Assembly (NCBI GenBank): GCA_963751395.1
Contig: CAVVUC010000002.1
Coordinates: 1,922,001 to 1,986,000 of the forward strand
Direction of reading: 5' to 3'
DNA from: CAVVUC01 sp963751395
Lineage (GTDB): Bacteria; Verrucomicrobiota; Verrucomicrobiia; Chthoniobacterales; Chthoniobacteraceae
DNA length: 64,000 nt
In this document: positions 10,663-18,420 of the stretch, one piece after another
Position numbering within the stretch: the first letter of the stretch is position 1
Layout: the number at the start of each line of letters is the position of its first letter
Notes under the pieces: model-generated
The model's database searches: none
The model's input: only the letters and a program-made list of their open reading frames with translations
Told to the model about the DNA's origin: nothing
Program-made: the position numbers and the translations under genes

Positions 10663-11598
10663 ATGAATTCCATCCGGCGACTTGCCATGCTTCCTTGCGC
10701 ACTTCTGTTGTGCGCGGTCGTGGCGTGGTCGCAGGAGGCACGGATCGAACAGGCACGCCAGTTTGGAAGGCTCGACAACCTGCCGGGTCAAACTCAGGAA
10801 GAACCCGCAACCTCGACGATTGATGTCTCCGCGGGCCAGGACACCGACAGCTTCGGACTCCAGCAGATGCTTCGGGAGCAGGAGAAGATCCGCCCGTTTT
10901 CGACCTACGCAGGGGTTTCAGCGCTGGTCACCAACAACGTCGCTCTGACACGACGCGAAACCAGGTCGGATTCATTCCTGGTTGCGACTTTTGGATTGGG
11001 ATACCGACGCCCGCTCCCGAACGGCTTTCAACTGGAAGCCGGAGCAAGAATCACGGCGTTTCGCTACGACTTGTTCCATCAACTCAATTTCAACAGCGTC
11101 GATGCCGGTGTTGGGTTCAGTTATCACACCGACAAACTTGGAGGCATCGATTTCAACCTGGGTTACGGCTTCACCGATCTGCTCGATACAAACTCCACCG
11201 ATTCCTTTTTCACCAACCACACATTCACCCTCGGCGCACAAAAGACGTTTGCCTTCAGCCAGGCGCATTACGCGTTTGTCGGAGTGCTTGGCCAGCTCGG
11301 GCTTTCCGATCCCAAGATCGATCAGCGGTCGGAGTTCTCGGCTTTTGCCGGCTATCACCTGAAGGCTGCACGCAAGTGGGACATCGATCTGCTCTATCAA
11401 TATGCGTACTTCGCCTATTCCGAGGGAGGTCGCAGAGACAACAACCAGATCATCACTCTTGGCACGCGGTATAACTTCACCGAGTGGTGCAGCGTCTTTG
11501 CCACATCATATTACATCTTCAACAACTCGAATCAGCATGCTTTCAACTACCAGGCAGGAACCGTCGGGGTTGGTCTGACGTTCAGTTCCTCCTTCTGA
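10663..11598 (+). CDS. Outer-membrane beta-barrel protein of the CHASE2/FecR locus
   Basis: A 311-residue exported protein. Signal peptide MNSIRRLAMLPCALLLCAVVAW is followed by a soluble Gln/Glu-rich stretch (about 25-95), then alternating hydrophobic/polar strands from FSTYAGVSALVTNNVAL to the C-terminal aromatic TFSSSF, the usual barrel-assembly signal. Several strands carry Tyr/Phe girdles (YGFTDLLD, YQYAYFAY). No specific family recognised; it resembles generic porin-like or DUF barrels. The start at 10663 gives the signal peptide; longer in-frame starts overlap the divergent promoter. It lies 201 bp upstream of the FecR/beta-helix gene on the same strand and could serve its export or anchoring (inference). 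Confidence 0.75.
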   Translation: MNSIRRLAMLPCALLLCAVVAWSQEARIEQARQFGRLDNLPGQTQEEPATSTIDVSAGQDTDSFGLQQMLREQEKIRPFSTYAGVSALVTNNVALTRRETRSDSFLVATFGLGYRRPLPNGFQLEAGARITAFRYDLFHQLNFNSVDAGVGFSYHTDKLGGIDFNLGYGFTDLLDTNSTDSFFTNHTFTLGAQKTFAFSQAHYAFVGVLGQLGLSDPKIDQRSEFSAFAGYHLKAARKWDIDLLYQYAYFAYSEGGRRDNNQIITLGTRYNFTEWCSVFATSYYIFNNSNQHAFNYQAGTVGVGLTFSSSF

Positions 11599-11799
11599 CG
11601 CGATTCCGACCCGCTGCCTGGGATGAACCATTAGTTCCGGGAATCGAGCCCTGGCTCTAAGATCTGTGAAGGTTTCTCTCAGTTTGTGGAGTTCCCAGGC
11701 CAGCCTGCCAATCGCTCCGATGCATGCCGCCCCAAGCGTCAGCCATGAATCGAAGAGCAGCACGGAGGCAACGGCGCAATTTTTGCTTTTATAGAACCC

Positions 11800-14799
11800 A
11801 TGAACACATCGCGCTCTCGCCTCGTGCGTGCCGCTGCTGTCGGCATGACGTTCTGCTCGCTCGGTTTCCCCCTCCCCGCACAAGGCGGGCCGTTGGAGCA
11901 GGCTGAGATCCACAAAATCGTGAACGACGTCCGTCTGGTCGATCCGGCACGGGCGACTGCCCGTCCTGCGGCGCTGCGCGATATTGTGAAGGATGATCTG
12001 GCTGTTCGCACAGGGATTCAATCCCGGGCTGAGTTGCTGTTCCAGGACAAGACTCTCACCCGGCTGGGAGCGGAGACCCTGTTCTCCTTCAAGGTCGGCA
12101 CCCGCGACATGAAGCTCGACCAAGGCACGATGCTCCTCCAGGTGCCCAAGGGTCTCGGCGGAGCCCGCATCCGGACCGCGGCCGTGACGGCGGCGATCAC
12201 GGGCACGACGATCATGGTTGAAAACGAACCCGGCAAACACGTGAAGGTGCTGGTGATCGAGGGAAGTCTGCGCCTCTCTGTCAACGGCCGCCTCGGGGAG
12301 AGCACGGTTTTGAACGCAGGAAAGATGATCATCATGGGTGCAAGAGACAAACAGCTTCCAAAGCCCGTGGACGTGGACCTCGCAAAGGTCGTCAAGACTT
12401 CAGCTTTGATCGACCCGGCAAAATTCAGAGGCAGCTCGAAAACGGAGGTCGATCCCCTGCCCAGCATCGGGTTGATCCAGCAGCAGATCGCCATGCAAGA
12501 GGAACTGAAGGGCAAGGCAGGACTCGCGGAGACCAATCTGGTCATCAATGGCGAGGGAACCAATGTCATCATCGCGCCGAAGGAAGCGATGGCTGCATTG
12601 GAACAAGACACCAACAAGGTCGCGACTGAGCTGGCTCTGATCAATCAGGTCGAGCAATCGTCGGATCACCTGAAAAATTCCGTCATCGCCGCGAACAAAG
12701 CGGACAAGAAATCGCGCACAGCGAAGAATGCCGCTTCCGGCAAGAAGAATGGCACGACCAGCGTGCCCGTGCCCTCATCGACGCCCTATCCGCGTCCAAA
12801 CCCCGCAGCCATGCCGAATCCAAATCCCCCACCCGCAACGACTGTGAATGCACCGCCAGTCTCGCTGGCTGGAACATTGAACATCCAGAGCACAACGATG
12901 ATCGGCAGCGGTGCGGGAAGCTCAAACATCAAGGAGGGCGGCAACAGTTATGCCGGCTCACTTTACGGAGGCAGCACGAGTGATGGGCCTGCTGCTTACT
13001 TCCTCTTTGGAAGCGACACCGCCTACGATCAGGCGCGGGACTTCAACGGCACATTCGGCACTCAATCGCTCCAATCTTTTCCGACAGCCGGGGTTGCTGT
13101 TTTTGAATTCGGCACGATCCAGTTCAGTGGAGTTCCGACGTTCAACATCGGCACAGGAGCTTCGGATCCAAAGGATTTCGCCCTGGTTGCAGCCGGCAAC
13201 ATCATGGACAGCGGAGGCGCGGCATTCAAAGTGAATTTGGACAAATTGACTTCCCTTGTCCTGGCAACGGTGAACGGTTCAATCACGCTCAGCAATGCCG
13301 AATTTAGTGCTGGCAGCAGATCGGGCATTAAGTTTCTGCAGCTTCATGCCCGCGGAGCTTCTTCGAACATCTCGGTCAACTCCAAGATCAACATCCCCAA
13401 CGCGAGCCTTTTCATGGATTCGCCGGGGACTCTGAACATCGGCAGCCAGGCAGATATAAAAGCCAAATGGGCGGTCTTGAACAGCAGCGGCGCGATGACC
13501 ATCGACGGCAAGATCGAGGCAAACGCGCTGCAACTCTATTCGGAAACATCTGTGCAACTCAACAAACTGGCCAGCCCGACAAAAATCCTCCACGTGTTTG
13601 CCCCGGCCCTTTGGGTCACCGTTCCTGTCTCAGTTGACGCGGGAACTGTTGAGGTGGGTGCTGGAGGCATCAATACCAACGGACAGGACTTTATCGGCTT
13701 TAGCTCGATCAGCAGCCTCGGTTCGATCATTTCGAGCAATCTGTCGGCAAGTGGAAACATCACCGCGGGTGGCGAGATCAACATAGAGCCTTCCGGTGCG
13801 CGAACCATCAGCGCCGCAAACATCGTTGCAGGAGGAGGCATTCAATCCAACGGCGCTTCCGGCACTCTCACTCAAGCGCCCGGAGCCGGCGGCAACGTCA
13901 CGCTGAATGTTTCACAAGCGATTTTTGACAGCACGGGAATCAATGGCGCAAACCTCAACGGAGGCGACGCCGTGTCCGTTGGACCAGGAGGTGGTGCCGG
14001 GGGTGATGGCGGCACACTTGCCATCGGCTCGGGAAGCAAGCCGGTGACTGGTTCCGTAACATTCAACGCGCCAATCTCCGCGACGACGGGAGCCAATGCC
14101 GGAGCCACAACAGGCGGCAACGGCGGAACGGTGAACGTTGTTTCAAACGACACCATTGCCGTCAACTCGACGGTCAAAGTATCGGAAAGCACCGGGCCAA
14201 AGACCAGCCGCGGGGGAGGGAACATCCACCTCGAAAGCCGCAAGTCATCCGGCACGGCCATCTCGGTCTCCAACAGCGGACAACTCTATGCGCTCTTGAG
14301 TTCCGTCGCCCCGGGGGCTGGCGGAAAGGTGACTTTCGTCTCCGCCGGTGGCGACATCAACGTGAATGGCGGCACCCTCCAAGCCGACCGGGGAACAGTC
14401 GAAATCCGCAACAATGGCCGGGGCAACATCAATCTCACCAATGCCACCCTCCGGGGTGATGTCGTCAAAGCCAACGCACTGGGAGCAAATGGCCAGCTCA
14501 ACATTGGAGGCGGCTCCATCGACGCAGACACCGCGATCAAACTCTATGCCGGAGGCGCAAATGGCAGCGTGAACTTCAGGGACAACGTCAGACTGAATGG
14601 CAACAGCGTGAAAACGATCGCCGCCAACACCGTCACCATCAACAACGGGAAAGTCGTGACCATCAACGGCCCCTCAGCCGCCAGGGTCTTCACCAACCAT
14701 GCCAACTATTCCGGTTCAGGAGGCAACGGCTCGACAACTGGCGCATTCGCCGGGCAAGGCGCTTCAACACAGCCATTCAACCAGGCTCCGTCTTACTAG
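11800..14799 (+). CDS. FecR-domain protein with long beta-helix (hemagglutinin-like) region
   Basis: A 999-residue secreted protein. The signal peptide (residues 1-28) ends near LPAQG. A periplasmic FecR domain (about 40-170) shows DDLAVRTGIQSRAELLF, DQGTMLLQVPKG and TAAITGTTIMVE. A charged helical stretch (about 180-310) and a Pro/Asn-rich linker (about 320-350) precede about 640 residues of Gly/Asn/Ser-rich repeats such as LNIGSQADI, GNITAGGEINIEP and GGNGGTVNVVSNDTI. These resemble the right-handed beta-helix of filamentous hemagglutinins. No FecI-type sigma factor or TonB receptor is nearby, so this is not a classical FecR anti-sigma protein. The barrel gene upstream and the CHASE2 kinase operon on the opposite strand are its context. 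A surface matrix or adhesin role is inference. Confidence 0.8.
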   Translation: MNTSRSRLVRAAAVGMTFCSLGFPLPAQGGPLEQAEIHKIVNDVRLVDPARATARPAALRDIVKDDLAVRTGIQSRAELLFQDKTLTRLGAETLFSFKVGTRDMKLDQGTMLLQVPKGLGGARIRTAAVTAAITGTTIMVENEPGKHVKVLVIEGSLRLSVNGRLGESTVLNAGKMIIMGARDKQLPKPVDVDLAKVVKTSALIDPAKFRGSSKTEVDPLPSIGLIQQQIAMQEELKGKAGLAETNLVINGEGTNVIIAPKEAMAALEQDTNKVATELALINQVEQSSDHLKNSVIAANKADKKSRTAKNAASGKKNGTTSVPVPSSTPYPRPNPAAMPNPNPPPATTVNAPPVSLAGTLNIQSTTMIGSGAGSSNIKEGGNSYAGSLYGGSTSDGPAAYFLFGSDTAYDQARDFNGTFGTQSLQSFPTAGVAVFEFGTIQFSGVPTFNIGTGASDPKDFALVAAGNIMDSGGAAFKVNLDKLTSLVLATVNGSITLSNAEFSAGSRSGIKFLQLHARGASSNISVNSKINIPNASLFMDSPGTLNIGSQADIKAKWAVLNSSGAMTIDGKIEANALQLYSETSVQLNKLASPTKILHVFAPALWVTVPVSVDAGTVEVGAGGINTNGQDFIGFSSISSLGSIISSNLSASGNITAGGEINIEPSGARTISAANIVAGGGIQSNGASGTLTQAPGAGGNVTLNVSQAIFDSTGINGANLNGGDAVSVGPGGGAGGDGGTLAIGSGSKPVTGSVTFNAPISATTGANAGATTGGNGGTVNVVSNDTIAVNSTVKVSESTGPKTSRGGGNIHLESRKSSGTAISVSNSGQLYALLSSVAPGAGGKVTFVSAGGDINVNGGTLQADRGTVEIRNNGRGNINLTNATLRGDVVKANALGANGQLNIGGGSIDADTAIKLYAGGANGSVNFRDNVRLNGNSVKTIAANTVTINNGKVVTINGPSAARVFTNHANYSGSGGNGSTTGAFAGQGASTQPFNQAPSY

Positions 14800-14997
14800 C
14801 CCCTAAATCGGACGCCAGAAAAGCCCCAAGCATGTGCGTTCTTGTTTTGCATTCCGAAAGGCCGACGATTGCAGAAGATGTTCTTTCGCCGCCGCCTGAA
14901 AGTCGAGTTGTTTTGCGCAAACGTGCGCGAGTTTTGGCCGCCGCCGCTCAGAGTCTAATAGCCGATCCAGCGCAAACCGCGCGGTCGTGAGAAATGG

Positions 14998-15333
14998 TTA
15001 CGAGCGGAACAAGGCGAGGTTTTGATACAGGATGGCGACGAGTTTTTCCAATGCGGCATCCACCGGATTTCCCTGCTCCAGCGTTGTGAGGATGAAGGCG
15101 ATTTGTTCCGCGATTCCGGCGGTGAGTTCGTGGAACAGGGAGATTGAAACAGCCTCGCCGTCCATCGCGACGGAGAGGCGTCTGCAAACTTGGTGGAGGA
15201 CGAAGAACGGGAGGACTTCGGCGCTGTCCTGCGCGAGCGCGTCGAACGCACGGGTTAACGTGTCGAGCTTGTCCTGACTGAGATCGCCGGGAAGGAGATC
15301 AAGCAGCCGCCGGATGCGGTTGTTTTCGGGCAT
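14998..15333 (-). CDS. Conserved hypothetical small helical protein after pyrE
   Basis: A 111-residue soluble, acidic, mainly helical protein beginning MPENNRIRRLLDLLPGD. No signal peptide, membrane segment or catalytic motif is seen and I do not recognise the family. The ATG at 15333 lies inside the 3' end of pyrE (35-nt overlap in a different frame), so the two are translationally coupled and probably co-transcribed. A longer in-frame start upstream would lie entirely within pyrE and is not needed. Function unknown. Confidence 0.6.
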   Translation of the reverse strand: MPENNRIRRLLDLLPGDLSQDKLDTLTRAFDALAQDSAEVLPFFVLHQVCRRLSVAMDGEAVSISLFHELTAGIAEQIAFILTTLEQGNPVDAALEKLVAILYQNLALFRS

Positions 15334-15910
15334 CGGCAGCGAGCACGTCCTGACGGGTGAAGACAGACACGACGGGGCAATGGCGCTCGATGTTGGCGCG
15401 TCCATTTTGCTCCAGACGGTCAACGAGTACGATGGCAAATGCCACCGTGCCCCCCTCGGCCTGAATTTTTTCAATGGCCTGAATCGTGGAGCCGCCGGTG
15501 GTAACCACGTCGTCAACGACGACCACCGAATCACCCGGCAAAAAATTGCCTTCCACGCATTTGCGCAGGCCGTGCTTTTTCGGCTCCTTGCGGACGTTAA
15601 AGACGCGTAATTCGCCTTCCGGGTCGTTCTCGTGAGACGCAATGCCGATCATCAACGCAATAGCATCGGCACCCATCGTCAGACCGCCGACGGAATTGAC
15701 GCCGAGATTTTTTTCCGCAACCGTCTGCTTGATAAGCTCCCAGCCGATTTTGCCGATTAGCAACGCGCAGCGAGGATCAAGCGTGGTGAGCCTGGCCTCG
15801 ACGTAAAGATCGCTCTGCGCGCCCGACGCGAGAGTGAAACTGCCCCGGCGCACGGATTTTTCGGCGAGGGCTTCCAGAAGCTCGGATTTCAATTCGGAAA
15901 GAGTGGGCAT
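15299..15910 (-). CDS. pyrE: Orotate phosphoribosyltransferase
   Basis: A 203-residue type I phosphoribosyltransferase. The PRPP-binding signature VVVVDDVVTTGGST (acidic pair plus TTGGS loop) is complete, with KKHG in the flexible catalytic loop region (RKEPKKHGLRK). N-terminal RRGSFTLASGAQSDLYVE matches the orotate-binding hood of OPRTases. The enzyme makes OMP from orotate and PRPP in UMP synthesis. The start MPTLSEL at 15910 is preferred; the longer reading from 15949 adds an unconserved tail. Its 3' end overlaps a small hypothetical gene. Confidence 0.92.
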   Translation of the reverse strand: MPTLSELKSELLEALAEKSVRRGSFTLASGAQSDLYVEARLTTLDPRCALLIGKIGWELIKQTVAEKNLGVNSVGGLTMGADAIALMIGIASHENDPEGELRVFNVRKEPKKHGLRKCVEGNFLPGDSVVVVDDVVTTGGSTIQAIEKIQAEGGTVAFAIVLVDRLEQNGRANIERHCPVVSVFTRQDVLAADARKQPHPAAA

Positions 15911-16082
15911 ATCGCTTTGAGTATGGCGCGCATGGACAAACCAAGCCACGCAGTAAGTGCTTATACAACGAAGCGCGGGCGGACGGTCAAGGCGAAATCG
16001 CTGGCGGGGATTCTGCGAACGGTCGAACAGCTTGAAAAAGATAGTTAATGACGTTAAGCATTATCTCATCAACAGAGCGCAA

Positions 16083-16499
16083 ATGCGCACTTGGGATGCC
16101 GCGATCCGGGCAACGCAACGGGCCATGCTTGAACTCGCTGCGAGCGTTCCGTTGAGCGATGAACAGGATCGGATTCTCACCTCCGCCTTCGTGCGCTGCG
16201 AGGAATTGAGGGCCAGGAATCACCTGCCGTCGAACGCCGAGCTTGCGAAGAAATACGCGGTGAGCGAGCGCACCGTGACGAACTGGCGGCGCGAGGGCTG
16301 CCCGTTTGAACGCGGACAATGGCGGGTGCTGAAATGGCTCGCGCGGCGTCGATATGCGCCTGCGGGGGCAAAGGCCAAGTTTGAGACGCAGTTGAAAAGA
16401 CAGCGACGGCGGGCGGATTTCGGTGAACTTCAAGCGATCCTGCACCATGCGCGAGAGTTGAAGGCGAAGTGCAAGGAGGCACGGGTTGGAACCCGATGA
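16083..16499 (+). CDS. Helix-turn-helix protein, Nu1/terminase-small-subunit-like
   Basis: About 138 basic residues. A predicted helix-turn-helix SNAELAKKYAVSERTVTNW is followed by REGCPF and an Arg/Lys-rich tail (RRRYAPAGAK, KRQRRRADFG). The pattern 'NAELAKKYGVSERTVTNWRKEGCPF' recalls phage terminase small subunits and DNA-packaging Nu1-like HTH proteins, but no terminase large subunit or other phage gene is nearby, so it may be a stand-alone regulator or a relic. Start uncertain: in-frame GTG at 15957 and TTG near 16032 give longer forms, without a convincing ribosome site. Divergent from pyrE. Confidence 0.6.
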   Translation: MRTWDAAIRATQRAMLELAASVPLSDEQDRILTSAFVRCEELRARNHLPSNAELAKKYAVSERTVTNWRREGCPFERGQWRVLKWLARRRYAPAGAKAKFETQLKRQRRRADFGELQAILHHARELKAKCKEARVGTR

Positions 16500-16921
16500 T
16501 TGGCTGCGAGGGTTTCGTTGTCCAAGGCGACAGTTTCAGCACGAGGCCGTGCAAAGTGGTTTTCCTCAGTGATTGCACGGAAAATTGAGTGTGTTTCGCT
16601 CCTCGATTCGCTCTAAGATTGCGAAGAATCAAGGGTTTGGAGTCTCAACTGTGACGGATGGTCGCGTGTAACCGGGTGTCACAATGTCGGCAACGGTTTG
16701 TGTGAAAGTGGCGAAAGAGCGGGGCTTATCGCGGCGAATCTTTCGAGGATCGGGGCAAAGTGCGCGCTGAAAGTCGAAATCCGGTGCAAGGTTACTCGCC
16801 AAATACTTGCCGTTAAGATTGTATTTTCTGACGTTTTCGTGCGCTTCCGTGCTCAATCACTTTATTGAGCGAGTCACTCTGGAAGCTAGTATCCAAGCCC
16901 TTTCCAGAGCAAAAAGAGAGG
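16500..16921. other. Intergenic region before tRNA-Arg, no supported gene
   Basis: About 420 bp. A 75-codon open frame on the minus strand (16629-16856) shows no recognisable motif, ribosome site or codon bias and is not called. Just after the tRNA 3' end the transcript would read a T-rich run (cctctctttttgctc), a possible terminator tail without an obvious hairpin. Nothing else seen. Confidence 0.4.
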
Positions 16922-16995
16922 CGCGCCCGGCGGGACTCGAACCCACGACCCACGGATTAGAAATCCGTTGCTCTATCCAGCTGAGCTACGGGCGC
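16922..16995 (-). tRNA. tRNA-Arg (anticodon UCU)
   Basis: The 74-nt cloverleaf reads 5' GCGCCCG ... CGGGCGC 3' in the acceptor stem with discriminator G. The D-arm has AGCTCAGCTGGAT, the anticodon stem ACGGA/TCCGT closes a loop TTTCTAA with anticodon TCT (reads AGA), and the T-arm carries GGTTCGAGTCCC. CCA is not encoded. No integrase or attachment-site duplication is visible at its 3' end. Confidence 0.95.
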
Positions 16996-17129
16996 AGCAT
17001 TTACGCGGATACTTTGCCATCGACGAAAGCGGCGGCAAGCAGATTAAGCGGGGGCGTTTGGCAATGAGAAAACGGGCAAAAGATTCCTCGCCGTTCACGA
17101 ACACGGCTTTGCCATTTCCAGGTGGACCT

Positions 17130-17600
17130 CTACGCACGCGGACTCGGCACGACTAGCACGGGGCACTTTGTCGATTTCAGGACACCGGTCGTCACTCCTC
17201 CAAGCAGCAAGTGGTAGAGAGCTCCATGCCCATGCGAACCGAGGATGATCATGTCGGCTTTCTGCATCTCGCTTTCTTCGAGAATCCCTTCGACCGGCTG
17301 CCCCTCTCTTTGCGTCGCCGTGACTTCAATCTTCAAATCGGACAGACGCTCTTTCAAGGTATCGAGCCAGCTTTGGATCATTGAGGTTTCCCTGGTGCCG
17401 ACAGCCACTGGCGGCATCGGAACGATCGAGGCGGGTGTCACTGGAATTTGATCCGGCAACATATCCCCGAGTTGGACCTCGGGATGTCTGACGTGCAGAA
17501 GAACCACACGGCTTGCCATCGCACCGGCCAATGACCTGACCGCCTGCATCAGGTTTTCCGTCACATCTGAAAAATCAACGGGAACGAGAATTGTTTTCAT
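17130..17600 (-). CDS. Universal stress protein (UspA family)
   Basis: A 156-residue Usp domain protein. It begins MKTILVPVDFSDVTEN (first strand with the conserved Asp) and ends with the ATP-binding loop ILGSHGHGALYHLL followed by VLKSTKCPVLVVP, fitting G-2x-G-9x-G-S/T approximately. Known family role: nucleotide-binding stress or regulatory protein in the cytoplasm; the specific role is unknown. ATG at 17600 is set by a consensus AGGAGG 5 nt upstream, which rules out the longer in-frame start at 17645. Confidence 0.9.
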   Translation of the reverse strand: MKTILVPVDFSDVTENLMQAVRSLAGAMASRVVLLHVRHPEVQLGDMLPDQIPVTPASIVPMPPVAVGTRETSMIQSWLDTLKERLSDLKIEVTATQREGQPVEGILEESEMQKADMIILGSHGHGALYHLLLGGVTTGVLKSTKCPVLVVPSPRA

Positions 17601-17605
17601 ACTTA

Positions 17606-17611
17606 CCTCCT
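17606..17611 (-). promoter_or_regulatory. Consensus Shine-Dalgarno of the UspA gene
   Basis: AGGAGG on the minus strand, 5 nt before ATG 17600. It is one of few consensus ribosome sites in this window and fixes the start of the UspA gene. Confidence 0.8.
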
Positions 17612-17672
17612 GATTCAGCATTCGACCGCAAGGTTTCGCTGTCAATAAGCGGCCTTGGAATTTAATCGTGAC

Positions 17673-18284
17673 TTACTGCAAGAACTGGTTGGTCAGACGC
17701 TCCCGTCCGATCTTCGTCGCGGGGCCGTGTCCGGGCAGAACGGTCACGTCGTCTCCCAGCGGCAGCACCTTTTTCCGGATGCCCGACATCAGCAGATCGT
17801 AGTCGCCGCCCGGCAGATCCCATCGGCCGACGCCGCCCGCAAACAACACGTCGCCACCAAAGAGCACGCGGTCGGTTTTCGAGAAAAAGCAAAGGCTCCC
17901 CGGGCAATGGCCGGGGACGAGCAAAACCTGGAAGTCGATGCCTTCGAAGTTCCGCAACGGCGTTTCGTCGATCAGAAGGTCGGCACTGACCGGCTCGATC
18001 TCCCAGCCGAATCCAAGTTTTCGGAAAAAGCCGGGCTCGGTGAGCATCGGGATGCCGTCGCTGTGGTAGCCGACCTTGCAACCGTGTTCGCGCTTGATTC
18101 GGGCGGCGTCAACGACGTGGTCGATGTGTCCGTGGGTCAGCAACAGCAGGCTCACTTTCAGCTCTTCGTTCGCGAGCCAGTCGGCGCAATCCTGCGGGGC
18201 GTCGATGAGGATGTTGCTCCCGCCGTTCTCGATGAAAAAGCAGTTCGTGTCGAAAATACCACCGGTAAAGGTTTTGATTTGCAT
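17673..18284 (-). CDS. MBL-fold metallo-hydrolase (glyoxalase II-like)
   Basis: A 203-residue metallo-beta-lactamase fold protein. The zinc motif LTHGHIDHV (HxHxDH), downstream His in VPGHCPGSLCFF, Asp in LFGGDVLF and final His in VLPGHGPATKI give the full dinuclear metal site. This order matches YcbL/glyoxalase II-like hydroxyacylglutathione hydrolases, though substrate cannot be read from sequence. Cytoplasmic, no signal peptide. MQIKTFTGG at 18284 is chosen as start; AGGCGG lies about 8 nt upstream. Divergent from prc. Confidence 0.85.
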   Translation of the reverse strand: MQIKTFTGGIFDTNCFFIENGGSNILIDAPQDCADWLANEELKVSLLLLTHGHIDHVVDAARIKREHGCKVGYHSDGIPMLTEPGFFRKLGFGWEIEPVSADLLIDETPLRNFEGIDFQVLLVPGHCPGSLCFFSKTDRVLFGGDVLFAGGVGRWDLPGGDYDLLMSGIRKKVLPLGDDVTVLPGHGPATKIGRERLTNQFLQ

Positions 18285-18420
18285 GGTTGTCCGCCTAAAA
18301 AATAAATCGAACCTGAGCCCACCCGGCTTGTCTATCTTAAAACTTCGGACCAATAGCTGCTAAGATACCGATTTGATTTTTGACCCGATTCTGCCAGCTT
18401 ACTGAGCTCTCTATTCTGTG

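Noticed and set aside
16083..16499. Prophage region
   Set aside because: One HTH/terminase-small-subunit-like gene without any structural, lysis or large-terminase gene.
16629..16856. A 75-codon minus-strand frame in the intergenic region
   Set aside because: No ribosome site, motif or conserved feature.
16922..16995. tRNA-Arg as an integration site for an island
   Set aside because: No integrase and no repeat of the tRNA 3' end in the flanks.
16807..17067. An 86-codon open frame across the tRNA
   Set aside because: Contains the 'ARPAGLEPTTHGLEIRCSIQLSYG' type sequence that arises from reading antisense through a tRNA gene.
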